A DNA stretch of 64,000 nt from Piezodorus guildinii (GCA_023052935.1 CM041292.1:82408169-82472168); one strand, 5' to 3'. Counted from the stretch's first letter, positions 10,251-24,654 are shown. The notes: generated by a model from the sequence alone, not told the origin. Made by a program: numbers and translations.

Positions 10251-12165
10251 AAGCAGTCTTCTAAGAAAATGTTTTTTCTTGTTTCTTTTTCTGTATTTAT
10301 TATCATGTTGTTTTTTAAACAAAATTAATGTTTACTAACTATAATATGTGGCACCAATGCGGAAGGTAATTTCAAAATCATTTTTATGATATTCTAGTCT
10401 TTCCAAGTACAACGGTATATGGTTGGTCTCAGAAAAACTTTGATTTCCACGTCCATTTGCTATTTAAAGGTTTAATTTGTCTTAGAGTAATATGATCATT
10501 GCCAAACAAACTTAATAACAGCAACTTCAATTTACATTAAAATAAAATTGAGAATCAATTGGGTACAAAACTAATCTCTGTGTCAAGCAATAATATTTTT
10601 AGGTTTCCCTTAGCTCTAAAATTTGTTTCTTTTATTATATTGCATTGCTTAAACTCCAAATGGAGTTCTTTTCAGCTGTTTAAGATTTTATTTTTATTAA
10701 TTATTAGATTTATTTATATTAATATTAGATTTTATTTATATTAATTATTTAAGATTTTATTTATATTAATTATTTAAGATTTTATTTATATTAATTATTT
10801 AAGATTTTATTTATATTAATTATTTAAGATTTTATTTATATTAATTATTTAAGATTTTATTTATACTAATTATTTAAGATTTTATTTATATTAATTATTT
10901 AAGATTTATTTATATTAATTATTTAGATTATTTATATTAATTATCGTAGTTTTCAGTCACAGTTAATTAATTGCATTTTACACAGTTTTAGTAGTTATAT
11001 TTATTACATTTATGTTAATTTGTTTGTTTTGTCTTAAGAAATTGTATACATTTTCATATAAAATTTGTTTACTCTTCTTTAAGATTTGACTTTTAAGTGT
11101 TAATAATTAAATAAATAATATAAAAGACTAATCACGGTACTATGTATAGATTAATTTTATATGAAACTTTATCTGCTTTAAAAATCAATCTCGATTTCAC
11201 AAAACTGTGAAAAAGTCTTAAGATATTTTCACTACTTCACCAAGTTTATCTAACTCATGAATTTTTCAAAGTAAAAAAGCTGAAAATTTATATGTTTTAA
11301 ATTTCCATGCGAATCTTTACCAATTTATTTTATAACATGGTGTTGCCCATTATTTTTTGTTTTGTTTTTTATGCCATTATAGTACCTTTTGGAAATTAAT
11401 CTTTTTGGATTGAAGTTTAATACTAATAAATTTTTTTTTTTCTTTTTACATCTCTAATAAACTCCTTATACCTACGATTTGAGTGCTCATCTTCATAGAA
11501 TAAACTCATTTCATATTTATACTCATATTTCATAAATAAAATACAAATAACTATTTTTAAAGAATCATAGAAATTAATATACCATATTTTTGAAACAATT
11601 TTACAAGCCTAGTTGATTAGCTATTATAATAGAACAGAAAAGTAAAGAAAATATTGATTACCTTTATCACATATTATTTTGAAACTATTACAAAGTTTAC
11701 CTTCCTGTCATTTAATTTTTTAAATATTTTGATTCTGCACTCAAGTTTACAAATGCTGAAGATAATAGACGTGAATTTATCAATAACATAAAAAAAAAAA
11801 AATCCATCTGAGTTACAGGGAAATTCATAAACATGGAGAACTTGACAAACATAAAATTAATTGATACTACTAAGACTAGTGATTACCAGAAACGATACCA
11901 GCAAAAACAATCTATAAATAAATGTATATGAAATTTATGCATGATTTTAAACTGAACTTTATAAGTGAGAAGATATAAGGCTCTAAAAAAGAGTTGCCTA
12001 CAATGCAGACAGAGGCTTTTAACATTTCCAAACATAAAAAATATACTATAAAAATTAAAACCTCTTAATTTGATGTAATTGGTAAGAGGAATTAAGAAAA
12101 CTGAAATATATCTAAAAGAGGGTAAAAATAAAACAAAAACGATCCAAAGATATCTAAATAGCAAA
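10251..12165. other. intergenic spacer between convergent genes
   Basis: AT-rich spacer between the transporter 3' end and the RPB10 3' end. It contains the 25-bp tandem array at 10685-10945 and otherwise nothing recognisable on either strand. Confidence 0.6.
10685..10945 (+). repeat. 25-bp tandem repeat, about 10 copies
   Basis: The unit is ttaattatttaagattttat followed by ttata. It is repeated nearly perfectly in the middle (10741-10890) and decays at both ends through single-base changes and short deletions. Confidence 0.9.
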
Positions 12166-12171
12166 TTTATT
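12166..12171 (-). terminator. RPB10 polyadenylation signal
   Basis: AATAAA on the minus strand, about 80 bases downstream of the RPB10 stop codon, defines a very short 3' UTR. Confidence 0.6.
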
Positions 12172-12250
12172 TACATTCATTCTGTACACATTTTTTCTTA
12201 AAACAAAATATAAATTTTAAAACAATTAAAAAAAATAAGAGAGTGAATAA

Positions 12251-14035
<1,785 letters not shown>

Positions 14036-14785
14036 TTAAAGGCATGTATCTACCTCTATGAGTTTTCACAAAAAAATTGAAATAAAGGCATGAATAAACA
14101 TTTTTTTCAAAATAATGATGAAAGGAAAATCATAATTAATGTGGGCCTCAGGCTAATAAAATAACCAAAAGCAAAAATATATTCATTTCCATATCACTTA
14201 GAAATCTGGAACCTTTTTTTTTTTTCCCTATGTTTATAAATATAAATGAAGGAATCAGACATTTGTTCCAACTAAATTTCGAAAGTGTCAGAGGTTCACG
14301 GATATACAGAAATACAAAAATTTGAAAAAATAAAAAGGGCCCCAAGATCTATTATATAATCATTCAAGGTGATAATAGGCAGGAATAGGTCTCACAGAGG
14401 ATACAGAAATGAACCTAATATATTTTCAAACGTGTAATAAACGTTATGTGTAATAGCAATATATTTAAAATGTTATAGTTTAAAAATATATCCCATTTAA
14501 TATTATAATGAAACAGGTCTGAAATAGTTGGTAAAATGATTTATTTATTCAATAATACTCTGAATACTGAATAATCCAAACAAAGTAAGCTTTGGATGCT
14601 TTTTCTCATATTTAAAACTATGTTCCTTCCTTTAAAAGGATTCTTATTTCTTCTAGCGGGCTGAATCCTCAACTTGAGGTCTTGCCCAGACAGGCCTTAA
14701 TGGAGAGAATGGATCCTTTTATGGTTTAGAAAACATATTCATCCATTAATAAACAATCCTTATTAAAAAAATACTTAAAGATATG

Positions 14786-15134
14786 TTTCAATAAGAGCAA
14801 AAAAAAATAAAAAACCTGTACCACTACAACCCATGAAGAGTTTTGGGCACAGTACATATAGAGATTCGTACTGTTTCTAAGCCAACGGCCGTACAATGAC
14901 GTGATTCGGCCAAGATCGTGCTTAGCCGCCAGGATTTTTTCCCTTTTTTGGGTACCCACTTTATAGAGGCTGGGTGTGCCCCAAGAGGGTCTCCATGCCC
15001 CAGGATCGCCCTCCCGGCTGAAATAACAGCATAAATAATATTCCGCCACAGCTGGGATTCGAACCCAGGACCCGGAGCATAGTAGACTAGCGCTCTACCC
15101 ACTAGACCACGCCGCTCCTTTTCAATAAAAGCAA
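14786..15134 (-). mobile_element. SINE2, full length with target-site duplication
   Basis: On the minus strand the element starts ggagcggcgtggtctagtgg (tRNA A-box-like), has a perfect B-box (gggttcgaatccc), a body with gggtacccaaaaaagg and gccgttggcttag, and an A-rich end. It is flanked by tttcaataagagcaa (14786-14800) and tttcaataaaagcaa (15120-15134), a 15-bp duplication with one mismatch. The head folds only loosely as a tRNA, so it is SINE sequence and not a tRNA gene. Confidence 0.85.
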
Positions 15135-15643
15135 GCATTAAGAAATTGTATATTACTTTATTTTAATACAATAATGAAATTACAAAATGTTATGAAAATA
15201 TCTTGTATTTCATTGACACAATTTACAGAGGAGCTCAGAAGGTAATGGCTAAAACACAATATATTAATTTGTCCTCTTGATATTTTATGAGAATAGTTAT
15301 AAGCATAAATAAGGATTTGATATTTTTTCCAATTTAAACATTTTTTCTCAAGTTTAGTTGCCAATTTACAGGAATAAAAATATTCTGTATAATAAAAGAA
15401 AATACTTTCAACTGAAATTTGCCTTATAATTACAAATTATAATATAACAAAATTTAAAATAAAACCAATGATACTCCAGGGAAGGATTGTAATTTTCATT
15501 TCGCACTACCACTGACTTCAGGAGACGATGCGCAATATCTGCTAGAGTATGGTTTTACTTAAATTGTATTATATATAGGTATATACACGTTTTTTAAACT
15601 TACACCTAATCTTATATTTTAAATGCAATGAAGCTACTAAATA

Positions 15644-16653
15644 TTGGGTTAGCAAATAAGTCTTTTCGGTTTTTCTGGTTGAAATAAAACCCAATGTATT
15701 ATAGATTAAAAATGTATTTTAATCAACGATATAATGGTCATTATTTAATATGAACTTTTTCCACTTATATACTAACTGCACAATGAAATGTTGAAAGAAG
15801 AATGTCCGGAGTTGAACAATTAACTGTTAAAAAACTAATCCAAGTGAATTTTTATGTTATCTTTCTTTGGGAATTTATTTCCATCATGGAGTGCTTCAGT
15901 GACCTGAATGAGTTGTAGTCACTTGGAGCTACGTCTGGGTAATAGGGTGGGTGGTAAAAAAGGTCAATAATTTGCGATTGACCAATGAGCATTGTCCTGG
16001 TGGAACATAACACCCTTCCAATTTGCCAGTTCTGGGCGTTTATATATAGATAGATCCAATTTTGTTAATTGTTTGTTTATTCGTTTTACGTCACTTTTAT
16101 GCAACTATGGCTAATTGGACGATGCTACAGTGGGAGTCCTAAATTTTGCCTATCCAGGTTTTATTAGGATAGGGATCTTTAACGAGTACCTGACATTGCA
16201 CAGGCTCGGGACCACCTTTTAACGTCCCCTCCGAAGGACGGCGTACCTAAAGATTTTTTACTCCCATTAAAAAATCCTAGGACCACCTGCGGGTTTGAAC
16301 CCGTGACCTTTGGCATGGGAGGCTGTTACACTAGCCATCCAGCTACAAGTGATCCCCAATTTTGTTAATTGTGAGCAGTGTAGAGTTAAATCAATTGCTT
16401 ATCCTGAGGAAAATACCTCATAGAAAATAAAATCCTTGAAATCTCATCATATAGAAGGTTTTGACATTCTACTAGGAGCCTTACTAGAAGGGCCCCAAGA
16501 TTTTCTACAGTTTACATTATCATAAAATATTCATTTTTCATCTCCTAGTTTTTCATAAAACTAAATCCTCTTAATTCAACTCAACGGATAACAAGTATAT
16601 CACAGTGACTTAAAATAAACAGAAAAACCAAAATGACTTATTCACCAACCCAA
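15644..16653 (-). mobile_element. mariner element relic with terminal inverted repeats
   Basis: Terminal inverted repeats of 34 bp lie at 15644-15677 and 16620-16653, identical at 29 of 34 positions. They begin TTGGGTT and are flanked by TA on both sides (15642-15643 and 16654-16655), the mariner target duplication. On the minus strand between about 16020 and 15850, broken frames read VPPGQCSLVN, FFTTHPITQT and similar, matching the HQDNA-PH and HPPYSPDLAPSDYHLF region that carries the last catalytic Asp. The N-terminal half is deleted. SINE1 at 16072-16355 is inserted in it. The element is not active. Confidence 0.85.
16056..16371 (-). mobile_element. SINE1 nested in the mariner relic, with 16-bp target-site duplication
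   Basis: The SINE1 body is 16072-16355 on the minus strand, with head tagctggatggctagtgta, B-box cgggttcaaacccg, and an end running into ataaacaaac-type sequence. The perfect duplication ccaattttgttaattg occurs at 16056-16071 and 16356-16371. It interrupts the mariner transposase remnant, so it is younger than the mariner insertion. Confidence 0.9.
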
Positions 16654-17819
16654 TAGTTTGGCATTTATTGGTAAAAGAGAAACAGGTAATAATCTAAATC
16701 AATGGTTTCTAACAAAAAAAAATTGTGGGATCCTTCATTCAATCAGTATTATGGAAAGGATGCCCTAAATTCCCAAAATTGAGTTTGGATACATTAACAA
16801 GATCAAGGGTGGTCTCTGAGCTGCACCATACTACACACATCTCATGCCTAAATTCAATGCTGCCAAAAAAATATTACATATAAAATAAGAATATCAGTAA
16901 ATCAGGCTTTAATCACTGAAACATAGCAATCAGTAAATTATTTTGAAATACAGGATCCTACTAAAGCTTTTTATTTAGGTAATTTAAAATAATTTCTCAA
17001 CGACACTTCATGGACAACCTAGAATTTGTCCATGGACCTCCAGTCCGCAGACAACTTGTTAAGAACCACTGATCTAAATAACAAATGAAAAATTTAAATT
17101 ACCAATATCCTCTATTAAAGGATAGGAGAGAGAACCCCAAATGGATCGACTGCCTAACTTTGCTGATTTTCTATGAATAAACAGTATACTGAATCAATTC
17201 TGAAGACAATCATAAAGAAACACAAAGACTAAACTGTAAGGATTACTTATACTGTCATTTTTTTTAGATCCGTATTGCTTGAGGAAGATTTACTTATTTA
17301 TTCACATTTACTTATTAAGATTTACTTATTCAGGTCAACTTCACATGCTGACGCAGCTGTGGGCCATAGAAAATTAGAATGTACAAATAAAAAAAGTCTA
17401 TAAGGTCCCGAAACGTTGACTACCACTTGTTACTATTTGTGTATCAATGAAAATTAAAAAAAATTTGGAAGAAAAAATGTGCTGTTTTAATATGAATTAT
17501 ACTGTCACATAAATCTTTACTCATATTGAAAATTTACTAACTCAGACTAGCCTTAATATGCATGGTGGTGCAAGATCCCAGGATTAATGCATGAACTCCA
17601 AAATCATCTATTTCAAAACTCATTAAAATTAATTTTCCTCAGTATTAAATTTCTGTTTTTGTTGAGACAAAGGATATTTAGAGTACACATTGGAACATGT
17701 TGAAAACTAACTAACCTTTACAGTTCTAAGCCATATAGGTTTTGATGATTTTAAAATATAGCATAGATAGATAGGAGCTAATTAGTGTTTTTAAAAACAA
17801 TAGAGATAGATATCCTTAC

Positions 17820-17930
17820 CTTGATAGGTGTGCAAGCTTGGAAATTACCAAGGAAGAGCTGACTCCACGACAGAACCTTCTAGACAAGTAACCACAAGCA
17901 AGTGAGACCTGTTGTTTACAAGTTACCAGG
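17820..17930 (-). other. RPB10 (POLR2L): RPB10 5' UTR exon (probable)
   Basis: On the minus strand, the GC-richer sequence ends cacacctatcaag followed by the strong donor gtaagg at 17819-17814. An upstream non-coding exon is required because the RPB10 ATG lies immediately after an acceptor. This is the nearest good donor in the right orientation, beside a promoter-like island. The 5' limit is a guess. Confidence 0.5.
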
Positions 17931-18145
17931 TGTCGGTATTGATCAGACCGGACGGTGGCGCTGTCTGTGAGCGGCCGGTGCCAGCCTAATCAGTGGGCAA
18001 GTGGCGGCGAGTGGGGGACTCTGATAGAGCAGTGTCTCACTGGAGGCCGATAATACAACATGGGAAGGTTTCTGTGAGGGTCGGGTCTCTGTGTCTATGT
18101 GCGTGTCTGTGTGTATTGTCAAACTTCATCTTACGAGCTCACAAA
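17830..18145. promoter_or_regulatory. GC-rich bidirectional promoter island (inferred)
   Basis: This is one of the few GC-rich stretches of the window, rich in CpG between about 17940 and 18060 (ccggacggtggcgctg, gcggccggtgccagcc, gtggcggcgag). It separates the RPB10 5' exon (-) from a + strand coding exon starting at 18146, a head-to-head arrangement with about 200-300 bp between likely start sites. No TATA box is obvious. The + strand leader holds a short upstream ORF from ATG 18060 (five codons then TGA) and a second upstream ATG near 18097 in another frame. Confidence 0.5.
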
Positions 18146-18226
18146 ATGTCAGACAAGCCGGCACGTGGACAGAGCAAGAGGAATAAGCAGGGAGAGCAAA
18201 GTGACGGAGAAGCAGAATTATCACCG
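18146..18226 (+). CDS. first coding exon of an unidentified gene
   Basis: ATG at 18146 in the context cacaaaATG opens 27 codons starting MSDKPARGQSKRNKQGEQSD and ending GEAELSP, rich in charged and polar residues as in a disordered N-terminus. The exon can end at the donor GTATAA (18227), a weak donor; read through, a stop follows one codon later. Support comes from its place in the GC-rich island, codon composition unlike the surrounding AT-rich DNA, and head-to-head orientation with RPB10. No downstream exon could be recognised, so the gene probably has a very long first intron leading out of the window. I do not recognise the protein. Confidence 0.45.
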
Positions 18227-18601
18227 GTATAATTTTAATTATTCAAAAAAAAAAAAAAAATGAAACGTTATTACTGTTTAATAAATAATTAATTATACCT
18301 AATATTTACCATTATTTTTTCTAGGAAATTCAACTATAACTTAATAAATTAATTCCATTTGTATAGATACAACAGTTTCCTTCCTATTGATCACTTTGAT
18401 ATAATTTGCGATTACCCCTTAACTTAAAGTATTGATAATAATTATAATTATCATTACTTTAGATTAGCAATTTAAAAAAAATCTTTATATATAATCCTGA
18501 TATTTTTTTCTAGCTAAATCAACATTTTAATCCTACAGCTTTAAGTATTATGCTAAATCACATTTATTAACATGATTCCGCAGAAAATTTTACGAACATC
18601 T

Positions 18602-18765
18602 GGTAAAGGATTTTTAAATACATTAGATATTGACTCATTTTTTATTTTTCTAAATCAAATTTACGTGAATGTTCATACGACTTTTAAGTTAAGGTTTATA
18701 ACCAAAGATAATTTTTCTTAGTTTTCTTAAGACATCGCAGAACTAAATTCAGTATTCATCAATAT

Positions 18766-18796
<31 letters not shown>

Positions 18797-18800
18797 GCGT
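18602..18800 (+). repeat. dispersed repeat J, copy 1
   Basis: Shares about 190 bp with 45893-46105, including aaaggatttttaaata, gttcatacgactttta and agttaaggtttataacc. Both copies end in a TA microsatellite. The family is unknown. Confidence 0.65.
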
Positions 18801-18884
18801 GTGTTTTTTTAGTATACTGATAGTACTCCATCATTAAAGGTTAATGATTTTTCTTCTTTTTTTTTTAGGATTAATGAAATTGAT

Positions 18885-18927
18885 TGATATAAATATATAA
18901 TATTATAATATATATATTATATATATA

Positions 18928-18967
<40 letters not shown>

Positions 18968-18981
18968 TATATATATATATG
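18885..18981. repeat. AT microsatellite
   Basis: Imperfect (TA)n tract with short interruptions. Confidence 0.95.
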
Positions 18982-19721
18982 GGTAGTTAGATATTTTAAG
19001 TACAGTACAAAGAAATAATATCTTTGGGGATTCTTCACTGACACCGAATAAATCCCTATGTCACACCGATTCTATTTACCTATTACTATTCCTGGAAATA
19101 GACTTGTAGCTGTTCTTTTAATCTACTGCTGTTTAAGCTTCTTTTCAATTAATTTTGTAGAAATATATCATTATTTTTCACCGAATAATATTTAAGTTTC
19201 AATGTTCGGTGTTATTTTAATTTATTCCTAAGCAGCGATTTTATGTTTTGTATGCAGTCGTAACATTATGCTGCATGCTTTTTAATTCTGAATTATGAGT
19301 TTAATTAATATTAATTTAATAATATTTGTTATTTAGAATTGAGATTAGCTTTGTCTTTTCAACTAGATAATGTTTTATAAAATTTTTATTATTCGTGATT
19401 GGACATACATTAATTTTATGGTTCCATATGTTGCGGATGTATAAAATATGTTCACCTTAAGGCCAATTAGCTATTAACAATTTTTGTCATATTTCTCGCG
19501 AAAATGATAGTTTTTTCAAAATTTTTACTAGATCGAATATGATATTGAAGGTCATCAAACCCATTTATATATTACCTCTAGAGCACAGAGGTATTTATTT
19601 TGGGATTTATTCAAAAATATAAGTTTTATTAAAAATGAATTATGTTTGGTGAGATAAGAAGAGGTATTTGGAAATGAAGGACAGTAGGACTTTTTTAAAT
19701 ACTTTTCAAAAAAGGGAATTT

Positions 19722-19983
19722 AAAAATAAACGAAGTCACGGGTTCAAACCCGCAGGTGGTCCTAGGATTTTTTAATGGGAGTAAAAAATCCTTAGTTACG
19801 CCGTCCTTCGGAGGGGACGTTAAAAGGTGGTCCCGAGCCTGTGCGATGTCAGGTACTCGTTAAAGATCCCTATCCTAATAAAATCTGGATAGGAAAAATT
19901 TAGGACTCCCACTGTAGCATCGTCCGATTAGCCAAAGTAGCATAAAGTGACGTTAAATAAATAAACAAACAAAAATAAACGAA
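19722..19983 (+). mobile_element. SINE1, 5'-truncated, with 13-bp target-site duplication
   Basis: The body 19735-19970 starts at gtcacgggttcaaacccg, at the B-box, so the A-box half is missing. The rest is full, with the tail gacgttaaataaataaac. The perfect duplication aaaaataaacgaa lies at 19722-19734 and 19971-19983, so the truncated form was inserted as such. Confidence 0.9.
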
Positions 19984-21009
19984 AAAGTACATGCTTGATT
20001 CTTAGAGGAAGTAATAATACTAGTGTCTAAAAAAAAGAAGGCTTTCATATTAATTAGCTTCGTAGTATTTATTAAATTGGGTCTTTTCTATTATTAAAAT
20101 GTTAAGATATAAGCTTTGTATATCTGTAGTAATAGGCACATCTATGTGTGAAAAATTCATTATTTTGTCTGTTGAAAGAACCTTAGGCCCTAAGACAATA
20201 AAATCTATTAATCTTCTTCACCGAGAACCTTGAAGAACAGGATAATATTAAAAACTATGTTAAGGTCTCTTAGCTATCAATACATGAGACTTTTTATGTT
20301 ACTGTAATTTTAAGAAGCTAATTTTATGCATTACTTAATTTTATGTAACAATATCTACGTGACAAAAAAAATAAATAAATAAAACCCAATTTTTTCATAA
20401 CGATATTTTCCAGATCCGTGCTTTTGTTTCCTCGCTTCTTGACGTTAGAGAGAAAGGTACTTTCCTAGGGTATTTATGATTGAAATGGTGTGGGAAATAC
20501 TAAACAATGCTTTCTACGGCTTTTTATAGCAGCTGAGTTTCAGGCAAATAATGGTTTGCCTTATGTTCTCGAATTAAAGGGGAAACGATGGAACAAAAAG
20601 TGGAACAGGTGTCTTTTCCAAGCAGAATAACTTCCTTATTTTAGATATGAACGAACCCACCTTCATTAAAAGTTTTCTCAGAGTGCATTTCATTGTTATG
20701 GTAATAAAGTGAAGGAATGTAGCCCTTCTCTGCTGATGTATATATTTGTAGATATTAACTTGAAACTGGCATTTTTATTTTTTATCATACCTACTTACGT
20801 AGGAAACGGTATACCTATTCTATATTATAACTGAACAATGATAGCATTAATTTACTTCGTATATAAGTGAATTCAAAAATAAAATTAAAATTCGCAACTA
20901 TATTTATTAATGCATCACCCTCTCTATATATATGAAATGATTTCGCGTATCTTAGTTTCCGCACACTACTTCTAAAACACGCGACAGATTTTGGTACCGT
21001 TTTATCTAC
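19984..21009. other. no gene seen
   Basis: AT-rich sequence. A slightly GC-richer part around 20400-20650 has no recognisable coding or repeat signature. Confidence 0.6.
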
Positions 21010-21590
21010 TAATCTTTTTTTTATTTATTTATTTATAGTAAATTACAACTGTACTAAAGAATAAAATAAGTAAATATGTAGAATGAATATAAAAAGTCAT
21101 GAAAATGTCTTGAGAAAGAACCACCCAGTGGTAGCACTTCACTAACTATTTTAATACAGTAGGTCCCGAGGCCACCTTCTTTTCAGTCGCCTTGGAGGAT
21201 TATCAGGGATATCTGAGGAAGATAAATTACGGACAAGTGGGTTTGTATGGGCAAGGAGTTTAGAATGGAAAGAGGAGTATATATCACGCGCTATGTCTGC
21301 AACAAATGGGATGTTTAGGTCATTATGGAGGAGTTGATTTGTGACAAAATAAGGAGCATTCAGGATTTTGCGAAGGGTTTTGGATTGCAAGGACTGGATG
21401 CGGGAGGAATTAAATGGTTTCGTAGAGCCCCAAAGCTCGATTCCATATGTCCAAATAGGTCTGATAATTGTGATGTAGATGAGTCTTTTGTAATATACTG
21501 GAAGTTTTGAACGTTTGTCTAGTAAATGTTGTAGTAATCGATATCTTCGAGCAGTTTCTTGTCGTTTCAGTCTTGTGTGAGGGTTATCTA
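21010..21590 (-). mobile_element. LINE-A, 5'-truncated copy (Jockey clade)
   Basis: On the minus strand, 21585-21151 is an open reading frame for the C-terminal 145 residues of a Jockey-type ORF2: NPHTRLKRQETARRYRLL, the conserved RLIYITIIRPIWTYGIELWG, QSLQSKTLRKILNAPYFVTN and the terminal PPRRLKRRWPRDLLY. A short 3' UTR follows (aagtgctaccactgggtggt and a gttgtaattta-type end). The tail is at the low-coordinate side (A-rich on the minus strand). No frameshift is seen in the remaining part. Confidence 0.85.
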
Positions 21591-22068
21591 CCAATTTAGG
21601 CTTTCGAGAAGGTTTATTAGTACAATATATTGCAATTAAGTATTTCTTAAAAAAATAAATAAATAATACATTTTCTGTAATCCATGTATTAAAAATTCTT
21701 TACTGAAATATGAATAGTAGTATGAACGTATAATATACAGTTGAAAGTACAGCTTTTAGAAAAGTTAATATGCAACAACAGATCTCCTAGAAGCAGTGAA
21801 CAAACTTTTCATCTATTTTTTACATATATTAAAAAAATAAAAATGAACCGAAACAATTTTTAATTATTGGAAAATTTTTGCTTCCTATTTCTTTCGATGA
21901 TTAAAAACAATAAATAATAAGTATTAAACAATAAAAATAATATTTTCTTCCTACGAACACTTTTTGTAATGATAGAATCCTAGTCCCAAAGCGCAAAACT
22001 ATAGATCAGTCAAACATTACTTTTACACCACATTCTAATTGAAGTCAGGTCATGAAGTTCATTATAAT

Positions 22069-22690
22069 TTTTTTTTTTTAATAAACAAAACTTTTTATTG
22101 AGTAACATTACAGTCTGTCCTAATTTGGACATTAATAATAGTATTCATACTACATTCATACAATATTTGCACAGCAATAAAATTATAAAATAATAATACA
22201 ATATACATACAATACGGAATTAATAAAATGTATACAAAGTCTAGAAATTTAAAAATCACTCATACAGGTTATAGATACAGCGCATTGAGTGGAGAATCTA
22301 GCCAGTGCCAGAACACCAGCATACGAGTAGATATTTACAAGAGGTCTCGAGGCCACTGCCGTTTCAACCTTCTAGGGAGGTGGTAAGGGTGTGTGGAGCT
22401 GGGTAGGGATTGAGCTAGGGGATTGGGGTGATGGATAGGGTTCCGATGGAATTTCGAGTATTTTGGTGGAATAAGGTCTAGAATAAATGGAATATTTAAG
22501 GTCGTGGTGTAAGGTAAGGTTGGTGACATAATTAGCTGCATTAACTATTGTTCGGAGGATTTTGGATTGAAAGGATTGAATGCATTTGATGTAAGAAAAT
22601 TTGGCTGTTCCCAAAAGTTAAAGTCCACAGGTCCAGATAGGTTTTAGTACTGGCTTGTAAATCAGAACTTTTTCATTATAAACTTAGAAT
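22069..22690 (-). mobile_element. LINE-B, 5'-truncated and mutated copy
   Basis: The A-tail is at 22069-22080 (poly-T on +). The minus strand reads through LINE-B 3' UTR to broken ORF2 coding sequence: CIQSFQSKILRTIVNAANYV, TLHHDLKYSIY and the closing RRLKRQWPRDLL, close to the intact element at 60181 and upstream. Frameshifts separate the blocks. Confidence 0.8.
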
Positions 22691-24654
22691 TAAATTTCAA
22701 CCCCAGAATTGATTCAAAATAAAATATTGTAATATGATTTAATGCTAAAAAATTAAACTTAGGCCACTGTGGTAAAATTATTGGGATCATTAAAATTATT
22801 ACTGTTTTAATTAAATCACACCTTCCGACTTATACCCGTAGAGCTCCTCTAGAGATGAACAAATCCTGTACCAAACTTTTATATTTTATTTGTGAACCAA
22901 TAAATTCTCGCTTTTTCTAATTTACTGTTTGATGAGAATTGCTTGCCATTATTATTATTTTGAATAATGAAGGTCTAATGGATTTTGGTTGTCTGAATTG
23001 TATTAAGACGTGTTTTCAACAGGTGCCTTACTCCAATGACCTGTGTGGTGAAGCCGTAATTAATTTCCTGGGGTTCGTACGAGATTATTTCAACCTTTAC
23101 CACTTGTTCGAACTGAGGACTTCAGTAATCTCTCTTGTTCTGTTGTAAACCCTTTACTCGCAATTTGATAATAATTTGGGGAAAATAAGTCAGTTTTTCA
23201 CAGTTATGATGATAATATTTTCGCATTATTTTTATGATTTAATTTTTTTAATGAATCTTGGCATAATTATAATAATTAAAATTGAAAAGACCTCTTTTCA
23301 TTTTTTTCACTTCATCAAAGAAACCAACTTTAATGTTAAAATAAAAACAAATAAAGGATATACAATATGTGTAATATTTTTCGATCTCGAAACATCGGTT
23401 TTTGGCTTTTGACACTGATTGATTAAAATATAAAGTTATACATACTACTAATTAAAAAATATAAATCAAACACGTAGGTTTTTTGTATAATTTTTCCTAC
23501 AATCGCAATGTAACCTCAATTTTTCACTTAGGCTAATGTACTATAATCACAAAAAAAAAAAAAAAAATTCTGATTGTAAGGATGACTCATCCAAAATCAT
23601 TGTTAACATTTTGTCAAAATGTAAATATGTGAATAAAGTTTATTTTATTTATTTATTTAAATCAAACATATTTTTTTATTACTTATTGTCCGTACTGTCT
23701 ATCTCGGTAATGCTCAGGAATTCAAATTTAGAGCTAACTAATATTAAAAATGTACGTGAATGTATTATTATAGAAGAGTTTGTCTTGAGAATTTTAAAAT
23801 TTGCTCTATGAACACAAATAAATTAAAACATTCCTAATATTACAGTTTACTGATGTTATTTAGGATCCAGTTTAGTGGCAAAAAGCCTGAAAAGAAGGAT
23901 GAGCAAATTAAGTAAAGCATTTATAGATAAATTTCTCTTCTGTAAGAGGTATCTGGTGAAATTATCAAATATTTATTTTGCTGTAAATGGATTCATACAT
24001 TTTTAAAAATTTCACTCGCGAATTTTGTCAATAAGAAAAGTGTTTAAATTTTTTTTCTCAGGTGGCATTAGAGTAACAAGACTAATTAATACATTAAAAT
24101 TCACCCTTGAAATAGACAAAAGAAATCAGTTATAAATATTAACAACTGAATATATTACGTACCGGTTAGAATAACTTATGACATATTAATAATTATTCAA
24201 GACACTAGAACCGTACAACTGTTTACTATTCTCCTAAATACATTCTTTTTATATATAAGTTTCTGAGGTTGTTTAACCCTTAAAAAAATTGTATCGAAGG
24301 AAATTTGATTAATACGTATCATTTAAGTTAAAATATCACATATTATGTGAGAAATACATTAACAAAAAAACAGTAAACAATAAAAGTATAAGAAATATAA
24401 TTTTAAAACAACATGAAAAATAATCAAAATAAATAATTTTAAGGAGCGTATGCAAGAAGTAATTATAAGAATCAATCATAGTGATAATCAATAAAATAAT
24501 AAAACACATACAGGTTTATGTATGTATAAATAATGTTTTATTATGCTTATACAAAGAGGTATTATTAAGTCAAATAAAAAATAATAGAATTATCTATAAG
24601 AATGATAATGAATAATGAAGTTTAAATCTTCCAAGTTTCTTAATGTAGTCAGTT
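22691..24654. other. no gene seen
   Basis: AT-rich with several 60-90 codon open frames, none with recognisable features. An A17-type run lies near 23550-23567. Confidence 0.55.

Larger units (their letters stand above)
18232..19721. other. AT-rich intronic or intergenic sequence
   Basis: It contains the 18602-18800 repeat (partner at 45893) and an AT microsatellite. Nothing else is recognised. Confidence 0.6.

Noticed and set aside
11883..12164. 93-codon minus-strand frame just beyond the RPB10 3' end
   Set aside because: AT-driven composition rich in Phe, Leu and Tyr, no features, and it lies beyond the RPB10 polyadenylation signal.
15038..15118. tRNA gene at the head of SINE2 (A- and B-box)
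   Set aside because: The anticodon arm and acceptor stem do not pair properly, and the same head recurs at 52389 attached to the same non-tRNA body with A-tail, so it is a SINE.
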